A stretch of 64,000 bases of DNA from QQUJ01 sp050287605 (GTDB lineage: Bacteria > Pseudomonadota > Gammaproteobacteria > QQUJ01), in NCBI GenBank assembly GCA_050287605.1, contig JBNKCG010000070.1, forward strand, positions 68,328 to 132,327. The letters are read 5' to 3'. A model generated the notes under the pieces. It saw only the letters and a program-made list of their open reading frames with translations. It ran no database searches and had not been told where the DNA came from. Shown here piece after piece: positions 28,990-36,395 of this stretch. The position numbers and the translations under genes are program-made. The number at the start of each line of letters is the position of its first letter. Positions within the stretch are counted from its first letter, which is position 1.

Positions 28990-29664
28990 TCAGAGCTCTA
29001 GCGCCGCAAAGCAACCGGCGACCTGTTCGCTGCCAGCATCGACCAGCCAGGGAATGCGCGCCAGCGGCGCCCGTCCCCAGCGCTGTTCCAGGGTTATGAC
29101 CTGCTCGTCGCTGCGCGCGCAGTCGGGATCCACCGCGTTGGCCACCCAGCCGCCGAACTCCACGCCGGCTTGCTCGATGCTCTCCACGGTAAGCAGCGCG
29201 TGGTTGAGACACCCGAGGCGCAGCCCCACTACCACGATCACCGGGCAGCCCAACGCACGCGCCAAATCCGCCGTGGAGTAGGATTCGTCGAGCGGGACTT
29301 GCCATCCCCCTACCCCCTCCACCACCAAGCGGTCGCACTCCGCGTTCAAGCGCCGGTACGCGTCGACGATGGGGGCGATTTCGATTCGGCGGCCGGCCTC
29401 TGCGGCCGCGATGTGTGGTGCGACGGGCGGCTCGAAGGCATAGGGATTGACCACGTCGTAGTCATAAGCCTCGGTACACTCGGCCAGCAGTCGTTCGGCG
29501 TCATCGTTGCGCAGACCCGTGGGGGTGATGCGGCAGCCCGAGGCGACCGGTTTCATGGCACCCACGCGCAAGCCCTGTCCGCGCCAGTGGCGCAGCAGCC
29601 CCGCAGCCACCCGCGTCTTGCCCACGCCGGTGTCGGTGCCGGTGATGAAGTAGCTGCGCGCCAT
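28990..29664 (-). CDS. bioD: Dethiobiotin synthetase
   Basis: ATP-dependent carboxylase forming dethiobiotin from 7,8-diaminopelargonate. The 224 residues show the P-loop SYFITGTDTGVGKTRVAAGLL, MKPVASGC and VVEGVGGWQVPLDE, then NHALLTVESI and WVANAVD for nucleotide recognition. It is the last gene of the bioB-bioF-bioH-bioC-bioD operon, three bases after bioC. bioA is not in the window and must be elsewhere. Confidence 0.95.
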   Translation of the reverse strand: MARSYFITGTDTGVGKTRVAAGLLRHWRGQGLRVGAMKPVASGCRITPTGLRNDDAERLLAECTEAYDYDVVNPYAFEPPVAPHIAAAEAGRRIEIAPIVDAYRRLNAECDRLVVEGVGGWQVPLDESYSTADLARALGCPVIVVVGLRLGCLNHALLTVESIEQAGVEFGGWVANAVDPDCARSDEQVITLEQRWGRAPLARIPWLVDAGSEQVAGCFAALEL

Positions 29665-29667
29665 CGC

Positions 29668-30561
29668 TCAGCGCCGCCGCAGGTGATCGAGGGAGACGGT
29701 GACCTCGCCCGGCGCGGTGGCGTGCGCCGCCGCACCTCCCTCGCGTCCCCAGGCGTGACCGTAGACCACCTCGTAGCTGGCCGGCAGGCGCCCGCCGCGG
29801 CGCAACGGCTCGTACGCCTGTACCACGGCCGCCAGGCGCTGGCGCCCGGTCAGCCCCTGGGGTCGGTCGGCGGTGACGTTGTGGGCGCCGAGCGCCTTGA
29901 GATCGCGCATCAGGTCGCGCACCTGTTCGTACTCGACGCACAGGCGATCCACGTCCATCACCGGCTCGCCCAAACCGGCCCCCAACATGGCATCCCCCAC
30001 ATCGTGCAGATCGAGGAAGCGGTTGACGTGGCTGCGCCCATCCACCTGCGCCCACGCGGCGCGCAGCTCGCCCAGCGTGTCGGGGCCGAAGGTGCTGAAC
30101 ATGACGACGCCGCCCGGGCGCAGCACGCGCTGAAATTCGCGAAACGTTGCCACCAGATCGTTGCACCACTGCAAGGTGAGATTGGAGAACAGCAGGTCGA
30201 CGCTGGCGTCGGCCACCGGCAGGCGCTCGGCGTCGCCGCACAGGTAGCGGGTCTTGTGCCGCCAGCCGCCGCCGCGCCGAGCCCGCCGCAGCATGGCCTC
30301 GGCCAGATCGAGGGCGATAAAGCGCGCCTTGCGGTAGCGCCTTTCCAAGGCGCGGGTGCAGTGGCCGGTGCCGCAACCCAGTTCGAGGACTGTCTGCGGC
30401 TGGAACTTGATCCAGTCGAGCCGTTCCAGCAATCGCTCGCCCACCTCACGCTGCAAGGTGGCTGCAGCATCGTAGCCCGCCGCGGCGCGGTTGAACGAAG
30501 CGCGCACCGCACGCTTGTCCAGGCGATGGGGTTCGACGGTGACCGAATCGCCGGCAATCAT
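29668..30561 (-). CDS. bioC: Malonyl-ACP O-methyltransferase BioC
   Basis: S-adenosylmethionine-dependent methyltransferase that disguises malonyl-ACP so fatty-acid synthesis can build the pimelate chain. The 297 residues carry motif I VLELGCGTGHCTRAL, a second motif FIALDLAEAMLRRAR, and LLFSNLTLQWCNDL with VMFSTFGPDTLGELR, typical of BioC. The ATG at 30561 overlaps the bioH stop by 4 nt, so the two are coupled. The longer frame upstream lies inside bioH. Confidence 0.94.
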   Translation of the reverse strand: MIAGDSVTVEPHRLDKRAVRASFNRAAAGYDAAATLQREVGERLLERLDWIKFQPQTVLELGCGTGHCTRALERRYRKARFIALDLAEAMLRRARRGGGWRHKTRYLCGDAERLPVADASVDLLFSNLTLQWCNDLVATFREFQRVLRPGGVVMFSTFGPDTLGELRAAWAQVDGRSHVNRFLDLHDVGDAMLGAGLGEPVMDVDRLCVEYEQVRDLMRDLKALGAHNVTADRPQGLTGRQRLAAVVQAYEPLRRGGRLPASYEVVYGHAWGREGGAAAHATAPGEVTVSLDHLRRR

Positions 30562-31346
30562 GCGGCAACGAACTCCTCGACGCGGGCAATGAACTCGGCC
30601 CGGTGGGAAAGAAACGGCGCGTGGGCCGCACCGGGGATCACGTCGCAGCGCATATCGGCGCACAACGCGGGGAGACGCTCGCCCGTGGCGGCCGGCACCA
30701 GTTGGTCGCGCTCCCCCAGAATCCACTGCACCGGGCAGTGCAACGATCTCAGATCGGCGCGCAGATCCGACTCGCTCAACAGCGCCAGACCGCCCTGCAC
30801 CGCGCGCAGCGCCGGCTCACCGTGGCGGAACACCCGTTCGCGTAGCGCCCGCAGTTCGTCGCGGGCATGGTCGCTGCCGCGCGCTTCCAAGGCAAGAAAA
30901 CGCAGCAGCGTACCGCGGAAATCGGCCGCCAGGTCCCAGCCGAACTGAGTCAGCACCTCGGGGTCGATGCCGCACGGCCAGCCGGAGCCGCGTACAAAAC
31001 GCGGCGAGCTGCACACCGGAACCAACCGCTCCACCCGGGCGGGGTAGTCACGCGCGAGCTGTTGGCACACCAGCCCGCCCAACGACCAGCCGATCCAGAT
31101 CGCCGGTCGCGGCACCGCCTGCGCCAGCGCCGCCGCCAAGGCCGCCAGGGTGTAGGGCCCGTCGCCCAGCGGGCTGCGGCCGTAACCGGGCAGATCGACC
31201 ACGGTCACGCGGTGGCGTTTGGCCAGCTCGTTCGCCAGTTCATCCCAGACGTCGGCGTTCAAACCCCAGCCGTGCACCAGCACCAGTTCCGGACCGACGC
31301 CGAGGGAGCGGGTGTAAATTCCCGGCGACTCAATCACCGCACTCAC
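30558..31346 (-). CDS. bioH: Pimeloyl-ACP methyl ester carboxylesterase BioH
   Basis: Alpha/beta-hydrolase that cleaves the methyl ester made by BioC, releasing pimeloyl-ACP for BioF. In 262 residues it shows VLVHGWGLNADVW, the nucleophile elbow IGWSLGGLVCQQ (Ser88), the Asp in ILGERDQLVP and the His in PGAAHAPFLSH. The start is GTG at 31346, overlapping the bioF 3' end by 17 nt; a GTG three codons later (31337) is also possible. Having bioH inside the bio operon, rather than apart as in E. coli, is common in Pseudomonas-like species. Confidence 0.93.
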   Translation of the reverse strand: MSAVIESPGIYTRSLGVGPELVLVHGWGLNADVWDELANELAKRHRVTVVDLPGYGRSPLGDGPYTLAALAAALAQAVPRPAIWIGWSLGGLVCQQLARDYPARVERLVPVCSSPRFVRGSGWPCGIDPEVLTQFGWDLAADFRGTLLRFLALEARGSDHARDELRALRERVFRHGEPALRAVQGGLALLSESDLRADLRSLHCPVQWILGERDQLVPAATGERLPALCADMRCDVIPGAAHAPFLSHRAEFIARVEEFVAA

Positions 31347-32508
31347 GCCACACCTCGTCCAGGGCTTGGAGCAACCGGTCCACGTGCGCCTCGCTATGGG
31401 CGGCGGACAACGTCACGCGCAGCCGTGCCGTCCCCTTGGGCACCGTCGGCGGGCGAATGGCGGTGATCAGCAATCCGCGCTCCCAGAGCGCCGCGCTGAG
31501 TCGCACCGCGCGCGCCGTATCGCCCACCATCAAGGGTTGGATGGGGGTGAAGGAATCCATCAGTTCCAGGCCCAACTCCAATGCTCCAGCGCGGAACCGC
31601 GCGATCAGCGTCCGCAAATGGTCGCGCCGCCACGGCTCCGCATCGATCAGGCGCAGGCTGGCACGGGTCGCCTCGGCCACCGCCGGCGGCATCGCCGTGG
31701 TGTAGATATAGGGCCGCGCCAGCTGGATCAGGGTTTCGATCAGCGCCTCGCTGCCGGCGACGAAGGCGCCGGCCGTGCCGCACGCCTTGCCCAAAGTACC
31801 CATCAGCACCGCCACCTCGTCCATCCCGAGACCGAAATGCTCCAGGGTGCCACGCCCCCGGGCGCCCAGCACGCCGATGCCGTGGGCGTCGTCCACCATC
31901 ACCCACGCCCCGTGATCGCGTGCCACGCGGCAGAGTTCGGGCAACGGAGCCAGATCGCCGTCCATGCTGAACACGCCGTCGGTGACCACCAGACGGCGTC
32001 CGGCCGGCGCTTTGGCGAGCCGGGTATCGAGATCGCCCACGTCGGCATGCGCGAAACGGACAAACTCGGCGCGCGCCAGCCAACCGGCGTCCAGCAGCGA
32101 GGCGTGGTTGAGCCTATCCTCCAGCACCGCATCGCCCCGCCCCAGCAAGGCCCCCACCGCACCCAGGTTGGCCATGTAACCGGTGGAAAAAAGCAGTGCG
32201 CGCGGACGGTCTACGAACGCCGCAAGCTCCTCCTCCAAGGCGTGGTGCGCAGCCGAGTGGCCGTTGATGAGATGCGAGGCGCCACCGCCGACACCGTAGC
32301 GTTCGGCACCGGCCTGGAAGGCGGCGATCACCTGCGGGTGGTTGGCCAGCCCCAGATAGTCGTTGCTGCAGAAACCGAGGCAGGGACGCCCGTCCACCAC
32401 CGCCTCCACCGTCTGCGGACCGTCCAGCACCCGGCGCGTACGGTACAGCCCCTCGGCGCGGCGGGCGGCTAGGGCGGCCCGGAGTTCGGTATCAGTCAAT
32501 GCAGGCAA
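31330..32508 (-). CDS. bioF: 8-amino-7-oxononanoate synthase
   Basis: PLP-dependent condensation of pimeloyl-ACP and L-alanine to 7-keto-8-aminopelargonate. The 392 residues contain FCSNDYLGLANHP, GVGGGASHLINGH, MVDDAHGIGVLG and the PLP-lysine motif MGTLGKACGTAGAF. The start is TTG at 32508 with AAGGG nine bases upstream; no ATG gives a full N terminus. It lies 42 nt after bioB and overlaps bioH. Confidence 0.94.
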   Translation of the reverse strand: MPALTDTELRAALAARRAEGLYRTRRVLDGPQTVEAVVDGRPCLGFCSNDYLGLANHPQVIAAFQAGAERYGVGGGASHLINGHSAAHHALEEELAAFVDRPRALLFSTGYMANLGAVGALLGRGDAVLEDRLNHASLLDAGWLARAEFVRFAHADVGDLDTRLAKAPAGRRLVVTDGVFSMDGDLAPLPELCRVARDHGAWVMVDDAHGIGVLGARGRGTLEHFGLGMDEVAVLMGTLGKACGTAGAFVAGSEALIETLIQLARPYIYTTAMPPAVAEATRASLRLIDAEPWRRDHLRTLIARFRAGALELGLELMDSFTPIQPLMVGDTARAVRLSAALWERGLLITAIRPPTVPKGTARLRVTLSAAHSEAHVDRLLQALDEVWRECGD

Positions 32509-32550
32509 CGCGGGCAGCCCTTGACGTGCAGATGGATCGCGTCGACCCCG

Positions 32551-33594
32551 TCAATGCGAGGCACAGGCATTGCCGTACAGCGCCGGACCCTTATCGGTGC
32601 CACCGGTGTGGTCGTGATCGGCGGTGTGCTCGGGCACTAGGTCGAGGCGCGCGAACAGCGCATCGTCACGGCGCACGCCGGCGTTGCCGGCGGTGAGCAG
32701 CTTATCGCCGTAGAAGATGGAATTGGCACCGGCCATAAAACAGAGCGCCTGCAGCTCGTCGCTCATGGCCTCGCGTCCGGCCGAAAGCCGCACGTAGGAT
32801 TCGGGGAGCATCAGCCGCGCCACCGCCACGGTACGCACCAGCTCGAAGGGATCGAGCTCGGGCGCGTTCTCCAGCGGCGTGCCCGGGATCTTCACCAATT
32901 CATTGATGGGCACGCTCTCGGGGTGGTGGGGCAGATTGGCCAACTCCACCAGCAGCCCGACGCGGTCCTCGCGCGTCTCGCCCATACCGACGATGCCGCC
33001 GCAGCACACCTTGAGCCCGGCCGCACGCACGTGCTCAAGGGTGTCAAGCCGGTCCTGATAGGTGCGGGTGGTGATGATTTCGGGGTAGTACTCGGGTGAG
33101 GTATCGAGATTATGGTTGTAGTAGTCCAGCCCCGCCGCTTGCAGTGCCTGCGCTTGGCCATCGGTCAGCATCCCCAGGGTGAGACAGGTCTCCAGCCCCA
33201 GTGCCTTCACCTCGCGCACCATGCGCACCACGTGCCCGAAATCACGCTCGTTGGGACTGCGCCACGCCGCCCCCATGCAGAAGCGGCCGGCGCCGGCGGC
33301 CTTGGCCGCGCGCGCGTTGGCGATCACCTCCTCCACGGCGAGCAGGCGTTCCTTCTCCAGCTGAGTGTCGAAATGGGCGCTCTGCGGGCAGTAGCCGCAA
33401 TCCTCGGGACAGCCCCCGGTCTTGATGCTGAGCAGGGTACTGACCTGGATCGCCTGGGGGTTAAAATAGCGCCGGTGCTGCGACTGCGCCGCGTAGAGCA
33501 GCTCGAAGAAGGGGCGCTGAAACAGAGCATGAACCTCTTCACGGCGCCAATCGTGACGCGGGGAAGCGGTAGACGACATCGTCGAATCGGGCAT
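32551..33594 (-). CDS. bioB: Biotin synthase
   Basis: Radical-SAM enzyme inserting sulfur into dethiobiotin. The 347 residues have the 4Fe-4S motif GGCPEDCGYCPQS, the MGAAWRSPNERD segment, YNHNLDTSPEYY, and CCGGIVGMGETREDR for the 2Fe-2S site region. The C terminus ends in a His/Asp-rich tail (HTADHDHTGG) of unknown role. It is the first gene of the operon, with a BirA-type operator over its promoter. NYN and comF genes lie divergently upstream, a frequent bioB-comF arrangement. Confidence 0.95.
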   Translation of the reverse strand: MPDSTMSSTASPRHDWRREEVHALFQRPFFELLYAAQSQHRRYFNPQAIQVSTLLSIKTGGCPEDCGYCPQSAHFDTQLEKERLLAVEEVIANARAAKAAGAGRFCMGAAWRSPNERDFGHVVRMVREVKALGLETCLTLGMLTDGQAQALQAAGLDYYNHNLDTSPEYYPEIITTRTYQDRLDTLEHVRAAGLKVCCGGIVGMGETREDRVGLLVELANLPHHPESVPINELVKIPGTPLENAPELDPFELVRTVAVARLMLPESYVRLSAGREAMSDELQALCFMAGANSIFYGDKLLTAGNAGVRRDDALFARLDLVPEHTADHDHTGGTDKGPALYGNACASH

Positions 33595-33627
33595 AGCGGC
33601 TCTCGTCGCAGGACAGGCAAGTGCGCT

Positions 33628-33655
33628 AGGGTAGCGAATCCAGATTTCCCGTCAA
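33628..33655 (-). promoter_or_regulatory. Predicted bioB promoter
   Basis: On the minus strand TTGACG (33655-33650) and TACCCT (33633-33628) are separated by 16 nt. The -35 element lies inside one half of the BirA-like operator, so repressor binding would block RNA polymerase. The start would be near 33621. Confidence 0.5.
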
Positions 33656-33681
33656 CCGAAAAGGAAGTCCATGGTTTACGG
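33649..33681 (-). promoter_or_regulatory. BirA-type biotin operator
   Basis: CCGTCAACC - 15 nt - GGTTTACGG. The two 9-nt halves are inverted repeats with one mismatch. The general consensus for the bifunctional BirA repressor is TTGTAAACC - 14 to 16 nt - GGTTTACAA. The core (GT-AACC / GGTTtAC) and the spacing agree; only the outer bases differ. It overlaps the predicted bioB -35 element. Confidence 0.72.
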
Positions 33682-33812
33682 ATGGTCACGAATTAGACGC
33701 GCCAGTCCTTTGCGCAATAAGGAACTACCCCATCCCCGGCGAGAGTGATGGTGGGAATGCGTCTGAACCAGATCCCTTGGACTCTGTCACCGCGTTCAGA
33801 TCTGGGGGGACA

Positions 33813-33841
33813 TTGAGCTTTCCTCCTTGTTGAACTACTAT
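33813..33841 (+). promoter_or_regulatory. Predicted sigma70 promoter of the NYN gene
   Basis: TTGAGC (33813-33818), 17 nt, then TACTAT (33836-33841). A transcript would begin near 33848 and run through the hairpin at 33881 before the start codon. Confidence 0.5.
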
Positions 33842-33880
33842 CTCTCGCTACTACCCCGGTGGCTTCCGCTGCCGGGCGCG

Positions 33881-33907
33881 GGGCCTCTCCGGAGGCCCTT
33901 GCTTTTT
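33881..33907 (+). terminator. Terminator-like hairpin in the leader of the NYN gene
   Basis: A 7-bp stem GGGCCTC / GAGGCCC with loop TCCG, followed by TTGCTTTTT. The NYN ribosome-binding site GGAG starts three bases after the T-run. A second possible hairpin (CCCGG...CCGGG, about 33855-33875) lies just upstream. The arrangement suggests attenuation, or a terminator for an unseen short transcript. Confidence 0.6.
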
Positions 33908-33920
33908 CCGGAGCATGCCT

Positions 33921-34559
33921 ATGGCTGGGACGCCTCACCGAACCATCGTGTACATCGATGGCTTCAATTTCTACTACGGTCAGCTCAAAGGGACCCACGG
34001 GAAATGGCTGGATGTTGAAGCCCTGTTTAGGCGGTCGCTCGGACCGCAGAACCTCCTGGTAAGAATCAAGTACTTCACCGCTCGGGTACAACCAACCCCT
34101 AGCAACCCTCAAGTCAATATCCGCCAAGACACTTACCTGCGGGCACTTCAGGCGCATTGCCCTACGGTGGAAGTCTATTTCGGGCACTTCCTCCGACACC
34201 GTGTGTCGATGGAGAACGCCAATCCTCCTCCCTCGCGTGTGAGCGTTTGGAAGAACGAAGAAAAAGGCTCTGACGTCAACCTGGCCCTTCAGTTGCTCAA
34301 CGACGCCTGGTTGGATCGCTTCGATTGCGCCGTGGTGGTCTCCAACGATTCGGATCTCGCCGAAGCGCTGCGCTTGGTCAAACAGCAGCACAAGAAACTT
34401 ATTGGCTTGGTCACCCCCGGCGCGCCCAGGCGAAAAACCTCCCAACAACTCAAACGCTTCGCCGACTTTGTCAAACCGGTGCGGCGATGGGCATTGGAGG
34501 AAAGTCCGCTCCCCAACCCAATCCCAGGCACACACCTTCACAAACCGTCCCTATGGTGA
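33921..34559 (+). CDS. NYN-domain (LabA/DUF88-type) putative RNase
   Basis: A 212-residue protein of the NYN/PIN-like fold. The N-terminal strand TIVYIDGFNFYYGQLKG supplies the first acidic residue and Asn. ERFDCAVVVSNDSDLAEALRLVK carries the distal SNDSDL motif, and KNEEKGSDVNLALQLLNDA the middle Asp. These four acidic positions form the metal site in related RNases, so nuclease activity is plausible. GGAG seven bases upstream favours ATG 33921 over 33915. It lies between bioB (divergent) and comF (same strand); the proximity gives no clear clue to its target. Confidence 0.85.
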   Translation: MAGTPHRTIVYIDGFNFYYGQLKGTHGKWLDVEALFRRSLGPQNLLVRIKYFTARVQPTPSNPQVNIRQDTYLRALQAHCPTVEVYFGHFLRHRVSMENANPPPSRVSVWKNEEKGSDVNLALQLLNDAWLDRFDCAVVVSNDSDLAEALRLVKQQHKKLIGLVTPGAPRRKTSQQLKRFADFVKPVRRWALEESPLPNPIPGTHLHKPSLW

Positions 34560-34596
34560 ACCGCTTCCATCCAGGCCTGCGGATATCGCCCGTCCG

Positions 34597-35355
34597 ATGA
34601 AGAGGCACGGAGTGACCGGTATAAAAGACCTCTCGGGGAAAATCCTGACGCTGTTACAAAGCGCGCTCTATCCCCCCACCTGCATCCTGTGCGGTGATCC
34701 CGCCCCCGGGACGCTGGATCTCTGCCCCGGCTGCCACGGCGATCTCACCGCCAACGCGCCGTGCTGTCCGCTCTGTGCGCTGCCCACCGCCGCCGGGGCC
34801 GAGCACCTGCCGTGCGGCCGCTGCCTGAAGAAGCGCCCACTGTTCGAGCGCTGCCTGGCGCCGCTGCGTTATCTGCCGCCCGCCGACGAGCTGATCGGCG
34901 GGCTCAAGTTCCACGGCCGGCTGAGCCACGGGCGGGTCATGGGGGAGCTGCTGGCCGACTACCTGGCTTGGCGACTCACCCCCGGCGATCACCCGCAGGT
35001 GCTGATCCCGGTACCCCTGCACCCCCGTCGGCTGCGCGAGCGTGGCTTCAATCAGGCGCTGGAACTGGCGCGGCCGGTGGCGAAACGGCTGCAGCTACCG
35101 CTGCGCCCGCACGACTGCCTGCGCCGCTTGGCCACGCCGCAGCAAACGGGGCTGAGCGCCCTGGAGCGGCGGCGCAATCTGCGCGGTGCTTTTTCGGCCG
35201 CTGGTCTCAAAGGGGTCGCCCACGTGGCGCTGATCGACGACGTGGTCACCACCGGCGCGACGGTCACCGAGCTGACACGCGTGCTGCGCCGCGCGGGCGT
35301 GCAACGGGTGGAGGTGTGGGCGGTGTGCCGGACACCGGCGCCCGGACGACCGTAG
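34597..35355 (+). CDS. comF: ComF family phosphoribosyltransferase-like protein
   Basis: A 252-residue protein of the ComF/GntX family, linked to natural DNA uptake in competent bacteria; the biochemical role is unsettled. The N-terminal zinc ribbon shows CxxC pairs (PPTCILCGDP, LCPGCHGDL, CCPLC, CGRC). The C-terminal phosphoribosyltransferase fold has IPVPLHPRRLRERGFNQALELARP and the PRPP loop VALIDDVVTTGATVTELTRVL. No strong ribosome-binding site precedes ATG 34597, so coupling with the NYN gene (37 nt upstream) is possible. With type IV pili genes in the window, natural competence is conceivable. Confidence 0.9.
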   Translation: MKRHGVTGIKDLSGKILTLLQSALYPPTCILCGDPAPGTLDLCPGCHGDLTANAPCCPLCALPTAAGAEHLPCGRCLKKRPLFERCLAPLRYLPPADELIGGLKFHGRLSHGRVMGELLADYLAWRLTPGDHPQVLIPVPLHPRRLRERGFNQALELARPVAKRLQLPLRPHDCLRRLATPQQTGLSALERRRNLRGAFSAAGLKGVAHVALIDDVVTTGATVTELTRVLRRAGVQRVEVWAVCRTPAPGRP

Positions 35356-35369
35356 CAACTGCCCTGCCC

Positions 35370-36266
35370 TTACGCCGCGATCCGCCCCTGCGCCCAGTAG
35401 TCCAACACCACGCCGACGAAGATCACCAGTCCGAACCAGTTGTTGTGCAGAAAGGCCTTGAAGCAGGCCGCCGGATCACGGTCGCGGATCAGCCACTGCT
35501 CGTAACCCGCCAGGCCGATGGCCACGGTGAGCCCCATGTAGTAGAAGCCCCCCAGCTGCGCCTGCTGCCCCACCAGGAACAGCGCCGCGATCACCAGTGC
35601 TTGGAGAATGCCGACGATCAGCTTGTCCAGATCGCCGAACAGGATGGCGGTGGACTTGACCCCGATCTTGAGGTCGTCGCGGCGATCCACCATGGCGTAG
35701 AGGGTGTCGTAAGCGGTGGCCCAGACGATGGCGATGACGTACATCAGCCAGCCCAGCGCCGGCACCGTGCCGAGCTGCGCGGCGAAAGCCATAGGCACCG
35801 CCCAGCCGAACGCCGCACCCAGCACCACCTGCGGCAGATAGGTGTGACGCTTGGAATAGGGATAGCCGGCCGCCAGCGCCAGCCCGGCGAACGACATGCC
35901 GATGGTGAGCCAGTTCATCAGCAGCACCAGCGCGAAGGCGCACAGCGACAGCACCGCGAAAGTGAGCACCGCCTCGCGCGGCTGAACGCGGCCGGCGGGG
36001 ATCATGCGCGCCTCGGTACGCGCCACGTGGCCATCGAAGTAGCGGTCGGCGTAGTCGTTGACGGCGCAGCCCGCCGAACGCATCAGCACCACCCCCGCCA
36101 CGAACACCGCCACCACCAGCGGATCGGGATGGCCGTCGCCGGCGATCCACAACGCCCACAAGGCGGGCCACAACAACAGCAGGATGCCGATGGGCTTGTC
36201 GAGCCGCACCAGGCGCGCGAAATCGGGCAGCCGGCCCGGCAGCCGGTTCACCAGCCACGCCATCAT
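35370..36266 (-). CDS. ubiA: 4-hydroxybenzoate octaprenyltransferase
   Basis: Inner-membrane prenyltransferase that attaches the polyprenyl tail to 4-hydroxybenzoate in ubiquinone synthesis. The 298 residues have the aspartate-rich motifs GCAVNDYADRYFDGHVARTEARMIPAG and DTLYAMVDRRDDLKIGVKSTAI, with about eight hydrophobic helices. It is on the same strand as recG, 129 nt downstream. ubiC (chorismate lyase), its usual partner, is not next to it. Confidence 0.94.
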   Translation of the reverse strand: MMAWLVNRLPGRLPDFARLVRLDKPIGILLLLWPALWALWIAGDGHPDPLVVAVFVAGVVLMRSAGCAVNDYADRYFDGHVARTEARMIPAGRVQPREAVLTFAVLSLCAFALVLLMNWLTIGMSFAGLALAAGYPYSKRHTYLPQVVLGAAFGWAVPMAFAAQLGTVPALGWLMYVIAIVWATAYDTLYAMVDRRDDLKIGVKSTAILFGDLDKLIVGILQALVIAALFLVGQQAQLGGFYYMGLTVAIGLAGYEQWLIRDRDPAACFKAFLHNNWFGLVIFVGVVLDYWAQGRIAA

Positions 36267-36395
36267 GGCCGCGCTCCGCCTTCGGCTTGCTGGCTGTTGA
36301 AACCGCGTTTCAAGAGTGGCTCTCCCCCCATAATTTGCGCGCGTATTCTACCGATTCGGGATAGGGTTTGCGCTGCGCGAGGTCAGCAGGCGGCG

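Noticed and set aside
33693..34541. A 282-codon minus-strand frame opposite the NYN gene
   Set aside because: The plus-strand product has NYN motifs and a ribosome-binding site; the minus-strand product has no recognisable motif.
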